The notes: generated by a model from the sequence alone, not told the origin. Positions 17,391 through 25,715 are shown, counted from the first letter of the stretch. The stretch is DNA of 64,000 nucleotides from Rhodospirillaceae bacterium SYSU D60007 (GCA_003574685.1 QOCQ01000001.1:398007-462006), one strand, 5' to 3'. Program-made: numbers and translations.

Positions 17391-18221
17391 ATGCAGATCG
17401 GCATTGTCATCATCCCCGGCGCGCCGCGAGAAAGCGGCCCCAAGGCCGTGGTCGAGCGCGTGATTGATTTCGGCCGGCGCGTCGAGCGCCTGGGTTTCGC
17501 CGGCTGCTGGATCGTCGATGCCTTCGCGCGTGGCCAGGCCATGCTCGATCCGCTGATGGTGCTCTCGATCCTGGCCGGCGTGACCCAGCGCATGGAGCTC
17601 GGCACCTGCGTGATGCAGGTGCCATTGCGCCATCCTGTCGAGCTGGCGCATCGCGCGCAGACGCTGCACCTGCTGTCCGGCGGGCGCTTTCGCTTCGGCG
17701 TGGGCAGCGGCTCGACGCAGCACGATTTCGACGCGGTGCAGGCGGACTACGCGCGCCGTTTCAAGACCCTGCCGGAGTCGCTGGCGGTGATGCGCCGCGT
17801 CTGGGCGGGCAAGCCCGTGTATGGCCCGGCGCTCAGCGTCTGGCCTGGCACCGAAGGCGGCCCGCCGGTTTTTCTTGGCGCCTGGCGCAGCCAGCGCTGG
17901 ATCGATCTCGCGGCCATGCACTGCCATGGCTGGATCGCGTCGGCGATCTATGCGGGCATGGACGAATTGCCCATCGGGCTGGACATGTTTCGCAAGGCTG
18001 GCGGGAAGCGCGCGCTTCTTGCCAATATTTTTACCGACCTGCGGCCAGACCCGCCGGCGCATCCGCTGGCTGAGCGCGCGAAGGTGACGCTGGTTTGCGA
18101 CAAGACGAACGCACGCGACCGCTTGCGCCGGCTGCAGGACATCGGCTTTGATGATGCGCTGCTCATCGTGCCGTTCGATGCGCCGGAGATGCTTGAAGAT
18201 GTCCGCGCGCTGCTTCCGTAG
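17391..18221 (+). CDS. LLM-class flavin-dependent oxidoreductase (second copy)
   Basis: A 276-residue luciferase-like TIM barrel. MQIGIVIIPG, LGTCVMQVPLRHPVELAHRA and LLSGGRFRFGVGSGS (about 98-112) are diagnostic. It is shorter than the first LLM protein in this window and belongs to a different subgroup. The start at 17391 follows from alignment with the family; the open frame extends 150 bases upstream without family similarity. The next gene overlaps its 3' end by 23 bases. Confidence 0.85.
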   Translation: MQIGIVIIPGAPRESGPKAVVERVIDFGRRVERLGFAGCWIVDAFARGQAMLDPLMVLSILAGVTQRMELGTCVMQVPLRHPVELAHRAQTLHLLSGGRFRFGVGSGSTQHDFDAVQADYARRFKTLPESLAVMRRVWAGKPVYGPALSVWPGTEGGPPVFLGAWRSQRWIDLAAMHCHGWIASAIYAGMDELPIGLDMFRKAGGKRALLANIFTDLRPDPPAHPLAERAKVTLVCDKTNARDRLRRLQDIGFDDALLIVPFDAPEMLEDVRALLP

Positions 18222-18642
18222 CGTCATGCTGGCCGCGCTCGTCGCAACGCTGGCGGCCTGTGCGCCTGCGACGACCGACAGCACCTCTCACGCTTTCGAG
18301 CCCAGGGCGGGCGCCGGCGTCGTCTACGTGATCCGCGGCCTGGATGCGGTGGTGCTGGCGGGTGCACCGGTGCAGTACGACGGCCAGCCCGTGGGTTCGC
18401 TGCGCCGTTACGACTACGTCAGGCTCGACGTGCCGCCCGGTCCGCACCGCATCACCTGCGGTACCGACGGCGTGCAACATCCCTTCGACGTCCAGCCCGG
18501 ACACGCAGTCTTCGTCGAGGTGCTGCTGCATGTCGGCTGGATGGCGCCGCGTTGCGAGCTGCGCACGCTGGACGACCTCACCGGCCGAGCGCGAGTGACG
18601 GAAGGCAAACGCCTCGGCCCGTCGAGAACAGCTTCGTGGTGA
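18199..18642 (+). CDS. DUF2846-like lipoprotein
   Basis: A 147-residue predicted lipoprotein. The signal sequence SVMLAALVATLAAC ends in lipobox L-A-A-C, then FEPRAGAGVVYVIRGLD and the beta-rich YDYVRLDVPPGPHRITCG segment resemble the DUF2846 family of cell-envelope proteins. It overlaps the preceding oxidoreductase gene by 23 bases, so co-transcription is likely. The last residues are basic and may run past the original stop. A palindromic repeat begins 9 bases after the stop. Confidence 0.7.
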   Translation: MSARCFRSVMLAALVATLAACAPATTDSTSHAFEPRAGAGVVYVIRGLDAVVLAGAPVQYDGQPVGSLRRYDYVRLDVPPGPHRITCGTDGVQHPFDVQPGHAVFVEVLLHVGWMAPRCELRTLDDLTGRARVTEGKRLGPSRTASW

Positions 18643-18650
18643 AAGAATAG

Positions 18651-18735
18651 CTTCATGGTGAGCCTGTCGAACCATGAAGCGGCTCGCACCACCGGCCCTG
18701 TGACGCCTTCATGGTTCGACAGGCTCACCATGAAG
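18651..18735. repeat. palindromic repeat family A, copy 1 (29-bp perfect arms)
   Basis: Arms at 18651-18679 and 18707-18735 are perfect 29-base inverted repeats (core CTTCATGGTGAGCCTGTCG) around a 27-base spacer. It lies between convergent genes and may act as a bidirectional transcription end. A second copy of this family is at 44266-44349. Confidence 0.9.
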
Positions 18736-18744
18736 GCTGGCCGT

Positions 18745-19167
18745 TCAATACGCCTTTCCCTGCGGATAGGTGGCGAAGGCCGGTACGTCCGGGTCCATGT
18801 GGTCCCAGGGCTGCGCGCTCTTGACGAAGATGTTGGCGTCAGGCCGGAACCAGCTCGCATCATCGAAGGTGCAGACCCGCACGCCGACGATGTCTGGCCG
18901 GGTCGACACCTGCACGTAGAGCGGTGTGCCGCAGTCGCCGCAGAACACGCGCGTGATGTCGTTGCCGGCGTCGGACTTCGCCACGTAACGCTTGGGCGAG
19001 CCGCGCACGACACGGAACGCCGCCGCCGGCATGCGCACGGCTGCCACGTGTGGCGCGCCACTCTGGCGCTGGCAGTCGCGACAATGGCATTGCAGGGAAA
19101 ACTGCGGCTCGCCGCCGCATTCGTAGCGCACCGCCCCGCACAGGCACCCGCCGGATCTCGTCTGCAT
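18745..19167 (-). CDS. GFA-family zinc protein
   Basis: A 140-residue member of the GFA family (glutathione-dependent formaldehyde-activating enzyme-like). Zinc-binding Cys groups are in the expected order: GGCLCGAVRY (residues 7-16), QCHCRDCQRQSG (26-37) and FCGDCGTPLY. Length matches single-domain members. Despite the family name most members have no shown catalytic role; some bind glutathione. Stands alone, convergent with the lipoprotein. Confidence 0.92.
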   Translation of the reverse strand: MQTRSGGCLCGAVRYECGGEPQFSLQCHCRDCQRQSGAPHVAAVRMPAAAFRVVRGSPKRYVAKSDAGNDITRVFCGDCGTPLYVQVSTRPDIVGVRVCTFDDASWFRPDANIFVKSAQPWDHMDPDVPAFATYPQGKAY

Positions 19168-19297
19168 ACGCCTTCTCCTTCAGCGAAATCGCTGAGGAGT
19201 GTAGCGGCAGTGCCTCGCAGAAATCCCGCCAATCCGGATTCCCGGTGGTATCCATAGGCACTTCCTTGAGGCCAATTGCGCGGGGCGAGGAACTGAA

Positions 19298-19672
19298 ATG
19301 AAGGATCTGATCCCGTATCAGGGCCTCTCGGCCGCCACCGAGCAGGCGCTGGTGGCGCTCGAAAACGCGCGCCAACTTGATGGCCTTGAGTCTCAGTATC
19401 AGGTGCTTCTCGAAGAACGGAACCGGCGCATCACGGCCTTCCTGCTGCCGGTACTGCCGACGGCGCTGACGGGCGTGTTGTTGATCTGGGCGGTCCAGTC
19501 CATCGGCTGGCTGCCAGAGCGCGCGCCGTGGGCGTATGCCTTCGGCCCGATCCTGTTTGTGGCGCTGGTGATGTCCCGCATCCGGCCAAACGCGGCCCGC
19601 GACGATGCCAGGATCGGCAAGGTGCTGCGGAAATGGCGCAAGGCTGCCAGAGCGCGCCGCATCAGCGCATGA
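19298..19672 (+). CDS. hypothetical membrane protein with two helices
   Basis: A 124-residue protein. An N-terminal acidic and coiled-coil-like region (QGLSAATEQALVALENARQ, then YQVLLEERNRR) leads to two probable transmembrane helices (about 45-65 and 75-92), followed by a basic tail (RKWRKAARARR). AGGAACTGAA precedes the ATG. Family not recognised; the topology suggests an inner-membrane protein with cytoplasmic ends. Confidence 0.6.
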   Translation: MKDLIPYQGLSAATEQALVALENARQLDGLESQYQVLLEERNRRITAFLLPVLPTALTGVLLIWAVQSIGWLPERAPWAYAFGPILFVALVMSRIRPNAARDDARIGKVLRKWRKAARARRISA

Positions 19673-19707
19673 TGCTGGGAGCGCGGGCAGTAAAGGCGAT
19701 GTGATTG

Positions 19708-20004
19708 CTACGTCGCCTGCAGAGCCTTCTGCACGGCCTTGGGTGCGCGGTCGATGACCAACAGGTAGGCGCGGGTCGGTCCCTCGGGCTGGCGCAATCC
19801 CTGTTCCCAGTGGCGCAGGGTATTGACGCTGAAGCCGAAGCGGCTGGCGAATTCCTCCTGGGTCATGCGCAGCCTCGCCCGGATAGCCTTTACGTCGATG
19901 GCTTCCGGAATGTGAACACGGTATGCCTTCGTATCGGCGCGACGCTCGGCATAGGAGACGGCCTCTTCCAAACCCCGCCGGATACTATCCGCCACCTTGC
20001 TCAT
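19708..20004 (-). CDS. higA2: HigA2-type XRE antitoxin
   Basis: A 98-residue antitoxin. The C-terminal half holds a Cro/C1-type helix-turn-helix (IRARLRMTQEEFASRFG, then SVNTLRHWEQGLRQPEG). The gene follows the toxin with a 4-base overlap, the toxin-first order of HigBA systems. It should neutralise HigB and repress the shared promoter upstream of 20357. Both components look intact. Confidence 0.88.
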   Translation of the reverse strand: MSKVADSIRRGLEEAVSYAERRADTKAYRVHIPEAIDVKAIRARLRMTQEEFASRFGFSVNTLRHWEQGLRQPEGPTRAYLLVIDRAPKAVQKALQAT

Positions 20005-20357
20005 TTCTTTCTCCTTCTGAACGCCTCGACCAGCACGGCGGTGAGGCGTCTAAAATCGTTGCGGTCCCTTTCGCTCAGATTGGCGCGTTGGTTTTTGGCG
20101 TAGGCGGTCAGGGCAAATAGCGGCATGTCGGCGTTATGATAGAAGTAGATTACCCGTGCGCCACCACGCTTGCCGCGGCCCTCCAACGCCCAGCGCAGCT
20201 TTCGAACGCCGCCCGTTCCGGCGATGAGGTCACCTGCCGTGGGGTTACTGGCGAGATAATCCACCAGCAGCATCCGTTCCGCTTCATCCATCAGCTTGTG
20301 GGTGGCTGCCAGGAACTCCGGCGTTTCGACCACCGTAACGGAAACCGGTCGAGCCAC
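20001..20357 (-). CDS. higB2: HigB2/RelE-type mRNA interferase toxin
   Basis: A 118-residue RelE/HigB-superfamily toxin. GTGGVRKLRWALEGRGKRGGARVIYFYH is the central beta-hairpin region, and LFALTAYAKNQRANLSERD the C-terminal strand and helix. These proteins cut mRNA on the ribosome. The start is GTG at 20357. A complete partner antitoxin follows. This is the only toxin-antitoxin module of the window with an apparently complete toxin. Confidence 0.88.
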   Translation of the reverse strand: MARPVSVTVVETPEFLAATHKLMDEAERMLLVDYLASNPTAGDLIAGTGGVRKLRWALEGRGKRGGARVIYFYHNADMPLFALTAYAKNQRANLSERDRNDFRRLTAVLVEAFRRRKK

Positions 20358-20386
20358 GGCATACTACTCCAATGGACTATATTCGA

Positions 20387-21388
20387 TCAAGCTTCGTCGG
20401 GCCCGACGCGGAAGCCGCGGTGACGGGCGGCGCCCCTCATCATGCGCTTCAGCTCGGGCGGTTCCAGCACGGTGACGCCCTCGCCCCAGGTGTAGAGGTG
20501 CCAGCACATCTCCATGAGCCCGCCGGCGCGGAAGCGCACGATCAGTGAGCCGTCCCGCTGCTTCTCGAATTGCTGCGTGGGGTGGAAGATGTATTCCAGC
20601 GCGGCCGGCGCGAGCTCGGGCGCGAAATGCCAGGCGACGTCCCTGGGTTCCTCCTGGAAGACGCCGAAGGCGCGCTGCGCGAATTCTTCCAGGGAGAATG
20701 CAGGATCGCGCCGGAACGGCTTGTCGAGCACCGTGACCTTGCGGATGCTGGACAGCGCAAACAGCCGTGCCTCCCCCGGATGGCGGTCCGGCGCCATGCC
20801 GACGAGATAGTGGCGATTGCCGAACAGGAAGCCGTAGGGTTCGAGATGGCGGCCCGAGGCGCGGCCCGAGTGCCGGCTCTTGTAGGCCAGATATATCATG
20901 CGCGTCTGCTTGATCGCCTGGCGGATGGAGTCGATGAACTCCGGCCGGATCGCGGGGCGTGGTCCCGGGCGCATCGCCAGACCCTCGGCCTCCAGCAGCG
21001 CCTCCACGTCTGGCTCGAGCTGGCGCTGGGTTTTGGCCGGCAGTGCCGCGCGCAGCTTTGCGGCGAGCGCATCGAGCGATGCCGCCCGCCGCTTCAGGTT
21101 GTGTTGTCGCAGCAGCCGCGCCGTCGCTTCCAGATCGGCGATCTCCTCGGCGTCGATCGCGCCCGGCGTCACGGTGCCCGGCACCGGGATGCGCCAGCGC
21201 GGCCGTTGTTCGTCATCCACCATCTGCTCGATCTGCGGGAAATTGCGGGCCACGGCATCGCGCATACGCCGCGCCGTGCTGCGGCTGACCCGGAACCTGC
21301 TCTCGATGTCCCCTAGGCTGAGACCGAGCCGCGAGCCCTGCATCTCCAGGGCCAGCTGCAGCACCTGGTCGGTATTGGCGTAACGCAT
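20387..21388 (-). CDS. WYL-domain transcriptional regulator
   Basis: A 333-residue regulator. The N-terminal winged helix (SLGDIESRFRVSRSTARRMRDA, about 23-44) is of the DeoR/HTH_11 type. The WYL domain spans about 155-250 (TRMIYLAYKSRHSGRASGR, EPYGFLFGNRHYLVGM) and a WCX-like C-terminal extension ends the protein. WYL domains sense nucleic-acid-like or nucleotide ligands. The start at 21388 is the ATG following GGGGGAGTTGGGGG. Its divergent neighbour encodes an ARPP-1 protein, a probable target. Confidence 0.88.
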   Translation of the reverse strand: MRYANTDQVLQLALEMQGSRLGLSLGDIESRFRVSRSTARRMRDAVARNFPQIEQMVDDEQRPRWRIPVPGTVTPGAIDAEEIADLEATARLLRQHNLKRRAASLDALAAKLRAALPAKTQRQLEPDVEALLEAEGLAMRPGPRPAIRPEFIDSIRQAIKQTRMIYLAYKSRHSGRASGRHLEPYGFLFGNRHYLVGMAPDRHPGEARLFALSSIRKVTVLDKPFRRDPAFSLEEFAQRAFGVFQEEPRDVAWHFAPELAPAALEYIFHPTQQFEKQRDGSLIVRFRAGGLMEMCWHLYTWGEGVTVLEPPELKRMMRGAARHRGFRVGPDEA

Positions 21389-21472
21389 CCCCCAACTCCC
21401 CCTTGATCGGACAAATACCACAGGCGGGCCGCGTCCGAAACTGACACCCCTTGCCGTCATGTTCCCGGAATC
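21389..21472. promoter_or_regulatory. divergent promoter region of the WYL and ARPP-1 genes
   Basis: Only 84 bases separate the two divergent starts, so promoters overlap and co-regulation is likely. G-rich tracts (GGGGGAGTTGGGGG on the minus strand) serve as the WYL ribosome site. No clear palindromic operator is visible by eye. Confidence 0.4.
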
Positions 21473-22399
21473 ATGACCCGGCGCGATCTCACGACGTTCC
21501 TGTCCGCACTCTCCCCTGCACCGGCGCAGGGTCATCGAAACCTTTGCATCGTTCCCGTTCTGGCTGGCGATGAAGCGCCCAGCGGGAAGCTGACCCTGGA
21601 CGAGGCACTGGGAAGGGGGCTGGCGGAGGTGACGGAAGTCTCCGAGCAGGGCGACGTACCGCGCCTGCTGTTCCTCAATCATGGCAATGCGCCGGTCCTG
21701 ATGATCGACGGCGAGGAACTGATCGGTGCGCGGCAGAACCGGATCCTGAATCTCAGCATCCTGGCGCCCGGCCGCGCGTCGCTGGAGATCCCGGTGTCCT
21801 GCATCGAGCAGGGCCGCTGGGCCTGGAGCTCCCGCCGCTTTACGTCCTCCGACCGGGTGATCTACGCCAGCCTGCGGCGGGCCAACGTCGAATCGGTATC
21901 GGCGAATCTGCGCCGGCGCGGGCACCGTCATGCGGACCAGTACGCGGTGTGGAGCAGCATCGCGGCGAAGTCCGTGCGGCTGGATGCCTCCTCTCAGACT
22001 TGGGCCGCGGGCGCGCTTTATGACCGGCATGCGGCGGAGCTCCAGGAATTTGTGCAGAGCTTCCGATCGGCCGACCGGCAAGTGGGCGCGATCTTCCATG
22101 TGAACGGCCGTCTGGCAGGTCTGGAGATCTTCGGCGCACCTGACCTGTTGGCGCGTCTGCTGCCCAAGATCATACGGGGCTATGCCCTCGATGCGCTGGA
22201 CCATGCACTTTGCGGGCCTGCACCGCCTCACGCACCCGATGGCACGGCGCTTCTGTCGGCCCTGGCTCGCTGCCGGATCACGCGCCATCGCGCCGTGGGG
22301 CTTGGGGATGACCTCAGGCTCACCGGACAGGGACTCGCCGGCGCCGCCTTGGTTGCCGGCGGCAAGCCTGTGCACCTGACCGCGTACGCCACCACTTGA
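21473..22399 (+). CDS. ARPP-1 domain protein
   Basis: A 308-residue protein matching the ARPP-1 family (ARG and rhodanese-phosphatase-associated protein). The diagnostic run is LTLDEALGRGLAEVTEVSEQG, then APVLMIDGEELIGARQNRIL and IPVSCIEQGRWAW. Biochemical function is not established; the family occurs in nucleotide or stress-response contexts. It is divergent from a WYL regulator. The stop overlaps the TTG that opens the frame of the next gene, but a later GTG is the better start there. Confidence 0.85.
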   Translation: MTRRDLTTFLSALSPAPAQGHRNLCIVPVLAGDEAPSGKLTLDEALGRGLAEVTEVSEQGDVPRLLFLNHGNAPVLMIDGEELIGARQNRILNLSILAPGRASLEIPVSCIEQGRWAWSSRRFTSSDRVIYASLRRANVESVSANLRRRGHRHADQYAVWSSIAAKSVRLDASSQTWAAGALYDRHAAELQEFVQSFRSADRQVGAIFHVNGRLAGLEIFGAPDLLARLLPKIIRGYALDALDHALCGPAPPHAPDGTALLSALARCRITRHRAVGLGDDLRLTGQGLAGAALVAGGKPVHLTAYATT

Positions 22400-22413
22400 T
22401 CGGGGAGAAATCC

Positions 22414-22827
22414 GTGCCGCGACTGTTCAGGCAAATGGCAGCGGCCCTGGTAACGGCTTCGCTGTTGGCCGGCTGTGGGGATGCCGGCGAGTTCGAGCGC
22501 ACCATGCAGGCCAGGGTCGGGCTGACCGAAGAGGCGCTTGTCGACAGGCTGGGGCCGCCCGACGCCACGTATCGGCTGGACAACGATGACAGCGGCGCGC
22601 GCTATCTGACATGGGTGAAGGCCGGCAAGGCCGCCAGCATGAACGCCGAGACGCCGCGTTGTCGCATGACCTTCAAGGTCGGCCCCGACCGCGTCGTGCG
22701 GGGCTACTCCTATGACGGCAGCGCCTGCAACGATGGTGGCAGCTCAGGACCGGGCTGGTGGGACGTTGTGAGCACGGTGCTGGTGATCGCCGCGACCGGC
22801 GGCCTCGTCCTGCTGGGCGCCTGGTAG
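22414..22827 (+). CDS. small lipoprotein with a C-terminal membrane helix
   Basis: A 137-residue protein with signal sequence FRQMAAALVTASLLAGC (lipobox LLAGC). The SmpA/OmlA-like segment VGLTEEALVDRLGPPDATY suggests a BamE-type fold, and a hydrophobic C-terminus (VVSTVLVIAATGGLVLLG) may insert in the membrane. The GTG at 22414 is chosen since GGGGAG lies 6 bases upstream; the earlier TTG overlaps the previous stop. Probably co-transcribed with the ARPP-1 gene (14-base gap). Confidence 0.65.
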   Translation: MPRLFRQMAAALVTASLLAGCGDAGEFERTMQARVGLTEEALVDRLGPPDATYRLDNDDSGARYLTWVKAGKAASMNAETPRCRMTFKVGPDRVVRGYSYDGSACNDGGSSGPGWWDVVSTVLVIAATGGLVLLGAW

Positions 22828-22834
22828 GCGCCGG

Positions 22835-23602
22835 TTACAGCCGCGCGTTGGTGGCGTCCCACACGCCGTCGACCCTGTAGGTGACGTCGCTGGTGGTCAG
22901 CTTCGCCACCGTGGCGAGCTGCTGCGTCAGCCAGGTGGCGAACGGCACGTAGTGGCGCGCCCGCACGCGCTCGCCGGCGTTCATCACGCTCTCTGTGTCG
23001 CTGAGCCAGCTCCGGTTCGGCGTGTGGCGCAGGTTGTCGAAAAAATCCGGGTTCGTATCGTACTCATCATTGAGACCCAGCATGTGGCCGAACTCGTGAA
23101 CAACGGCCCGTTGCTTCGTGGGACCGCCCCGGTTCCTGGCGTCGTTGGCGCTGTTCATCATATCGGCATTGCCCAGCCGATACCGGACCTCGGCCGAGTC
23201 CGGCGTGCCTGTGGGAACCTTCTTGACGGTGATCTCGAAATCGTCGTCCGAGTGCCAGCCGTCGATATGGGTCTTGAGCGCAAACAGCACCCCGACATCG
23301 CGCAGCCGCCGGTGCGGGGCCGTGCTGCCTGTGGTGATCCGCCACCTGTCGTCCCACACGGACTTGATGGCCTTGACGGCATTGTCGACGAATTTCCTCT
23401 GTTCGCTGAGGAACCATTTCAGGCCGTTGTCCGCCTCTTCGAACTGGAACTGCAAGGTCATGCCGACCACCAGCACGCTGCGATCATCGCGCCCCAGCTC
23501 GGGATAAAGGGTCAGCCGGTACACCTTGCCGCCGGTCAGAGCGATCGGCGTCTTGACGTTGATTCCGCTCATCAGCGGTCGCGCGAAATCGGGAAACAGC
23601 AT
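22835..23602 (-). CDS. putative zinc metalloprotease, HExxHxxGxxD type
   Basis: A 255-residue protein with H169-E170-F-G-H173-M-L-G176-L-N-D179, an HExxHxxGxxD motif in which the third ligand is Asp instead of the His of most metzincins. A Met-turn candidate, M207 in SDTESVMNAG, follows at a suitable distance. The same motif occurs in snapalysin. The N-terminal domain (about 1-110) is not recognised. No signal peptide is visible, unlike most secreted metzincins, so it could act on cytoplasmic targets or use another export route. Substrate unknown. Confidence 0.65.
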   Translation of the reverse strand: MLFPDFARPLMSGINVKTPIALTGGKVYRLTLYPELGRDDRSVLVVGMTLQFQFEEADNGLKWFLSEQRKFVDNAVKAIKSVWDDRWRITTGSTAPHRRLRDVGVLFALKTHIDGWHSDDDFEITVKKVPTGTPDSAEVRYRLGNADMMNSANDARNRGGPTKQRAVVHEFGHMLGLNDEYDTNPDFFDNLRHTPNRSWLSDTESVMNAGERVRARHYVPFATWLTQQLATVAKLTTSDVTYRVDGVWDATNARL

Positions 23603-23733
23603 GCTGCCCTCCTCGCCGGGTGCCGCCCGCAGGATGCTGGCGGTGCGTCGATGAGGGGTGAATTATAAGTGATCGGTCGCTCGCAAAACATCATCCAGAA
23701 GTCCCGGCTTCGGTGATGGCGAGCAATTCGCCA

Positions 23734-24060
23734 TCAGCTCTGAGGCGGCAGGAAGAGGCAGATCGGCGTCAGGACGGGGCTCCCGTCCATGTCGCCTGCA
23801 AACGTGCGAAAGCAGACATGGACCCGGCTGTCGGGAGATGCTCTCACGGGGAAGCCCGCCGGGACCAGGATCCGCAGGTCGCCGACGACCACGGTCAAGT
23901 CGCCGCCACGTCCGTCGGTATCGACGGCCCTTGCCGGCACGCAATCCTGCTGCGCGCAGCATTCGACCGGATACCAGTCGTGTGCATGTGCCGTCGCGCA
24001 ACCGGCGAACGTGCCGGCAAGGCTCGACAGGATTGCAAAGGCAAGGGCGACAGTTCGCAT
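23734..24060 (-). CDS. exported hypothetical protein
   Basis: A 108-residue protein with a clear signal peptide (MRTVALAFAILSSLAGTFAG, cleavage after AHA near residue 26) and a mature part starting HDWYPVECCAQQDCVP. Several Cys suggest disulfides in the periplasm, and the WYP-x-x-CC pattern recurs in small alphaproteobacterial exported proteins. The function is unknown. The ATG at 24060 is internal to a longer open frame, but only this start yields a signal peptide. It is divergent from the XRE-TPR regulator. Confidence 0.6.
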   Translation of the reverse strand: MRTVALAFAILSSLAGTFAGCATAHAHDWYPVECCAQQDCVPARAVDTDGRGGDLTVVVGDLRILVPAGFPVRASPDSRVHVCFRTFAGDMDGSPVLTPICLFLPPQS

Positions 24061-24159
24061 CGTCGTCTCTCTCCCCGAAGCGCTTGTCGCACCGGGGCGG
24101 GGCCATCGGCAGTTGCGTCGGCGGGCGAGGGGGTTGCGGGCCGTTGCGGGCGCCGGGCA

Positions 24160-25644
24160 ATGGGCGCACAAAGGCGCATGGCGACCGGCGATTTCGCGCA
24201 AAATCTCGGGCTGGTGCTCGCGGCCTTGAACCTGAGCCGCGGCCGCCTGGCGCAGTCCCTGGGAGTCGACAAGTCGGTGGTCAGCCGGTGGGCTTCGGGC
24301 GTGCAGGTGCCGTCCGACCACAACCTGGCACTGCTGACCGAAATGGTCGTGCGCCATCGGCCGGGCTTTGCACGGCACGACTGGAAACTTGACGCCGATG
24401 CCTTCGCGGCAAGACTGGCCGCCCTTGACGTGACCGCCTCGGCGCCCGACCGCCCTTCGATCGCCGTGTTGCCGCTCCAGAACATGACCGGCGATCCCGG
24501 CCAGGACTACTTCGCCGATGGCCTCGCCGAGGAAATCATCACCGCCCTGTCGCGCTTCAAGTCGTTGCTGGTCATCGCCCGCAATTCAAGCTTCGCCTAC
24601 AAGGGGAAGTCGGTCGACGTCAGGCAGATCGGCCGCGAGCTCGGCGTGCGCTATCTCCTCGAGGGCAGCGTACGCCAGGCCGGCGGGCAAGTGCGCATCG
24701 CCGGGCAGCTCGTCGAGTGCACGACCGGAGCGCATCTCTGGGCCGACCGGTTCGACAGCGCGCTGGCGGATGTCTTCGAGCTGCAGGACCGTCTCACCAC
24801 CTGTGTCGTGGGCGCCATCGCACCCTCGCTCGACAAGGCAGAGATCGAGCGTGCCCGCCGCAAGCACGTCGCAAACCTGAACGCCTATGATTGCTATCTT
24901 CGTGGCCTCGCCCTGTCGCGGTTGAAAACCCGGGAGGCGGTGGAAGGGGGCACGCGGCTGTTTTACCGCGCGATCGAGCTCGACCCGGGCTTCGCGACGC
25001 CCTGCGGACTGATCTGCTTCGCCTCGGCCGTGCGCCGGAACAAGGGCTGGATGGCGGATGCGCAAACGGAAGAGGGAGAGGTCCGCCGGCTGGCCTCCAT
25101 TGTGTCCGCAATCGGAGGCGATGACGCGCTGGCACTTTGCGCAGCGGGCTACGCGCTCGGCTGGGTCTGCGATGATCTCGAGGCTGGTGTTGCCATGATA
25201 GATCGCGGCCTCGCGGTCAACCCGAACCTGGCCTTCGGCTGGCAGTGTCGGGGTTGGGCGAGCGTGCTCGTGGGGCAGCATCAGTCCGCTCTCGAACAGC
25301 TCGCTCACGCCCTGCGCCTGAACCCGTTCGACCCGGACAATTGCGGGCCAGAACGCGGGATGGCAGCGGCTCTGTTGCATCTGAAGAGAGTCGATGAGGC
25401 TCTGCCCTGGGCCAACCGGGCGCTGGCCAACCAACCCGGCGAGATCGCCAGCCAACGCGTTGCCGCCGCCGTCAATGCCCTGGCTGGCCGCCTCGACGAG
25501 GCAAGACGGATCATGGCGGACATCTTGCGTCTGCATCCGCAGATGCGTCTGGCCGGGCTCAGCGGCAAGGTTGTGGGCCTCCGCCGGCAGGAGGATCTCG
25601 AGCGGCTCCATCAGGGCTTGCGGCTCGCCGGCATGCCCGATTGA
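24160..25644 (+). CDS. XRE-domain regulator with TolB-like and TPR regions
   Basis: A 494-residue protein. Residues about 10-60 form a lambda-repressor-type helix-turn-helix (LNLSRGRLAQSLGVDKSVVSRW). Then comes the segment PSIAVLPLQNMTGDPGQDYFADG, LARE-like EEIITALSRFKSLLVIARNSSFAYKGK and GVRYLLEGSVRQAGGQVRI, the TolB-N-like domain found in CadC-type and adenylate-cyclase-linked proteins. The C-terminal half is TPR-like. Unlike CadC, DNA binding is XRE rather than OmpR type, and no membrane helix is seen. ATG 24178 is an alternative start. Target genes unknown. Confidence 0.75.
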   Translation: MGAQRRMATGDFAQNLGLVLAALNLSRGRLAQSLGVDKSVVSRWASGVQVPSDHNLALLTEMVVRHRPGFARHDWKLDADAFAARLAALDVTASAPDRPSIAVLPLQNMTGDPGQDYFADGLAEEIITALSRFKSLLVIARNSSFAYKGKSVDVRQIGRELGVRYLLEGSVRQAGGQVRIAGQLVECTTGAHLWADRFDSALADVFELQDRLTTCVVGAIAPSLDKAEIERARRKHVANLNAYDCYLRGLALSRLKTREAVEGGTRLFYRAIELDPGFATPCGLICFASAVRRNKGWMADAQTEEGEVRRLASIVSAIGGDDALALCAAGYALGWVCDDLEAGVAMIDRGLAVNPNLAFGWQCRGWASVLVGQHQSALEQLAHALRLNPFDPDNCGPERGMAAALLHLKRVDEALPWANRALANQPGEIASQRVAAAVNALAGRLDEARRIMADILRLHPQMRLAGLSGKVVGLRRQEDLERLHQGLRLAGMPD

Positions 25645-25700
25645 AGGGCTTGGCTGGCGGGTCCCGTAACCCACAAGGCAGCGATGCGCCGCTTCATGTT

Positions 25701-25715
25701 GCAACGCAGCATAGG
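25701..25715. promoter_or_regulatory. TGC-rich PhaR-like operator candidate upstream of phaA
   Basis: GCAACGCAGCATAGG matches the pattern GCAnnGCAGCATA also found twice between phaA and phaB. PhaR repressors of PHB genes bind TGC/GCA-rich sites in other alphaproteobacteria. It lies 165 bases ahead of the phaA start. Confidence 0.4.

Noticed and set aside
20387..22375. 662-residue reading of the WYL gene frame
   Set aside because: The upstream 329 codons are antisense to the ARPP-1 gene; the family start and ribosome site place the true start at 21388.
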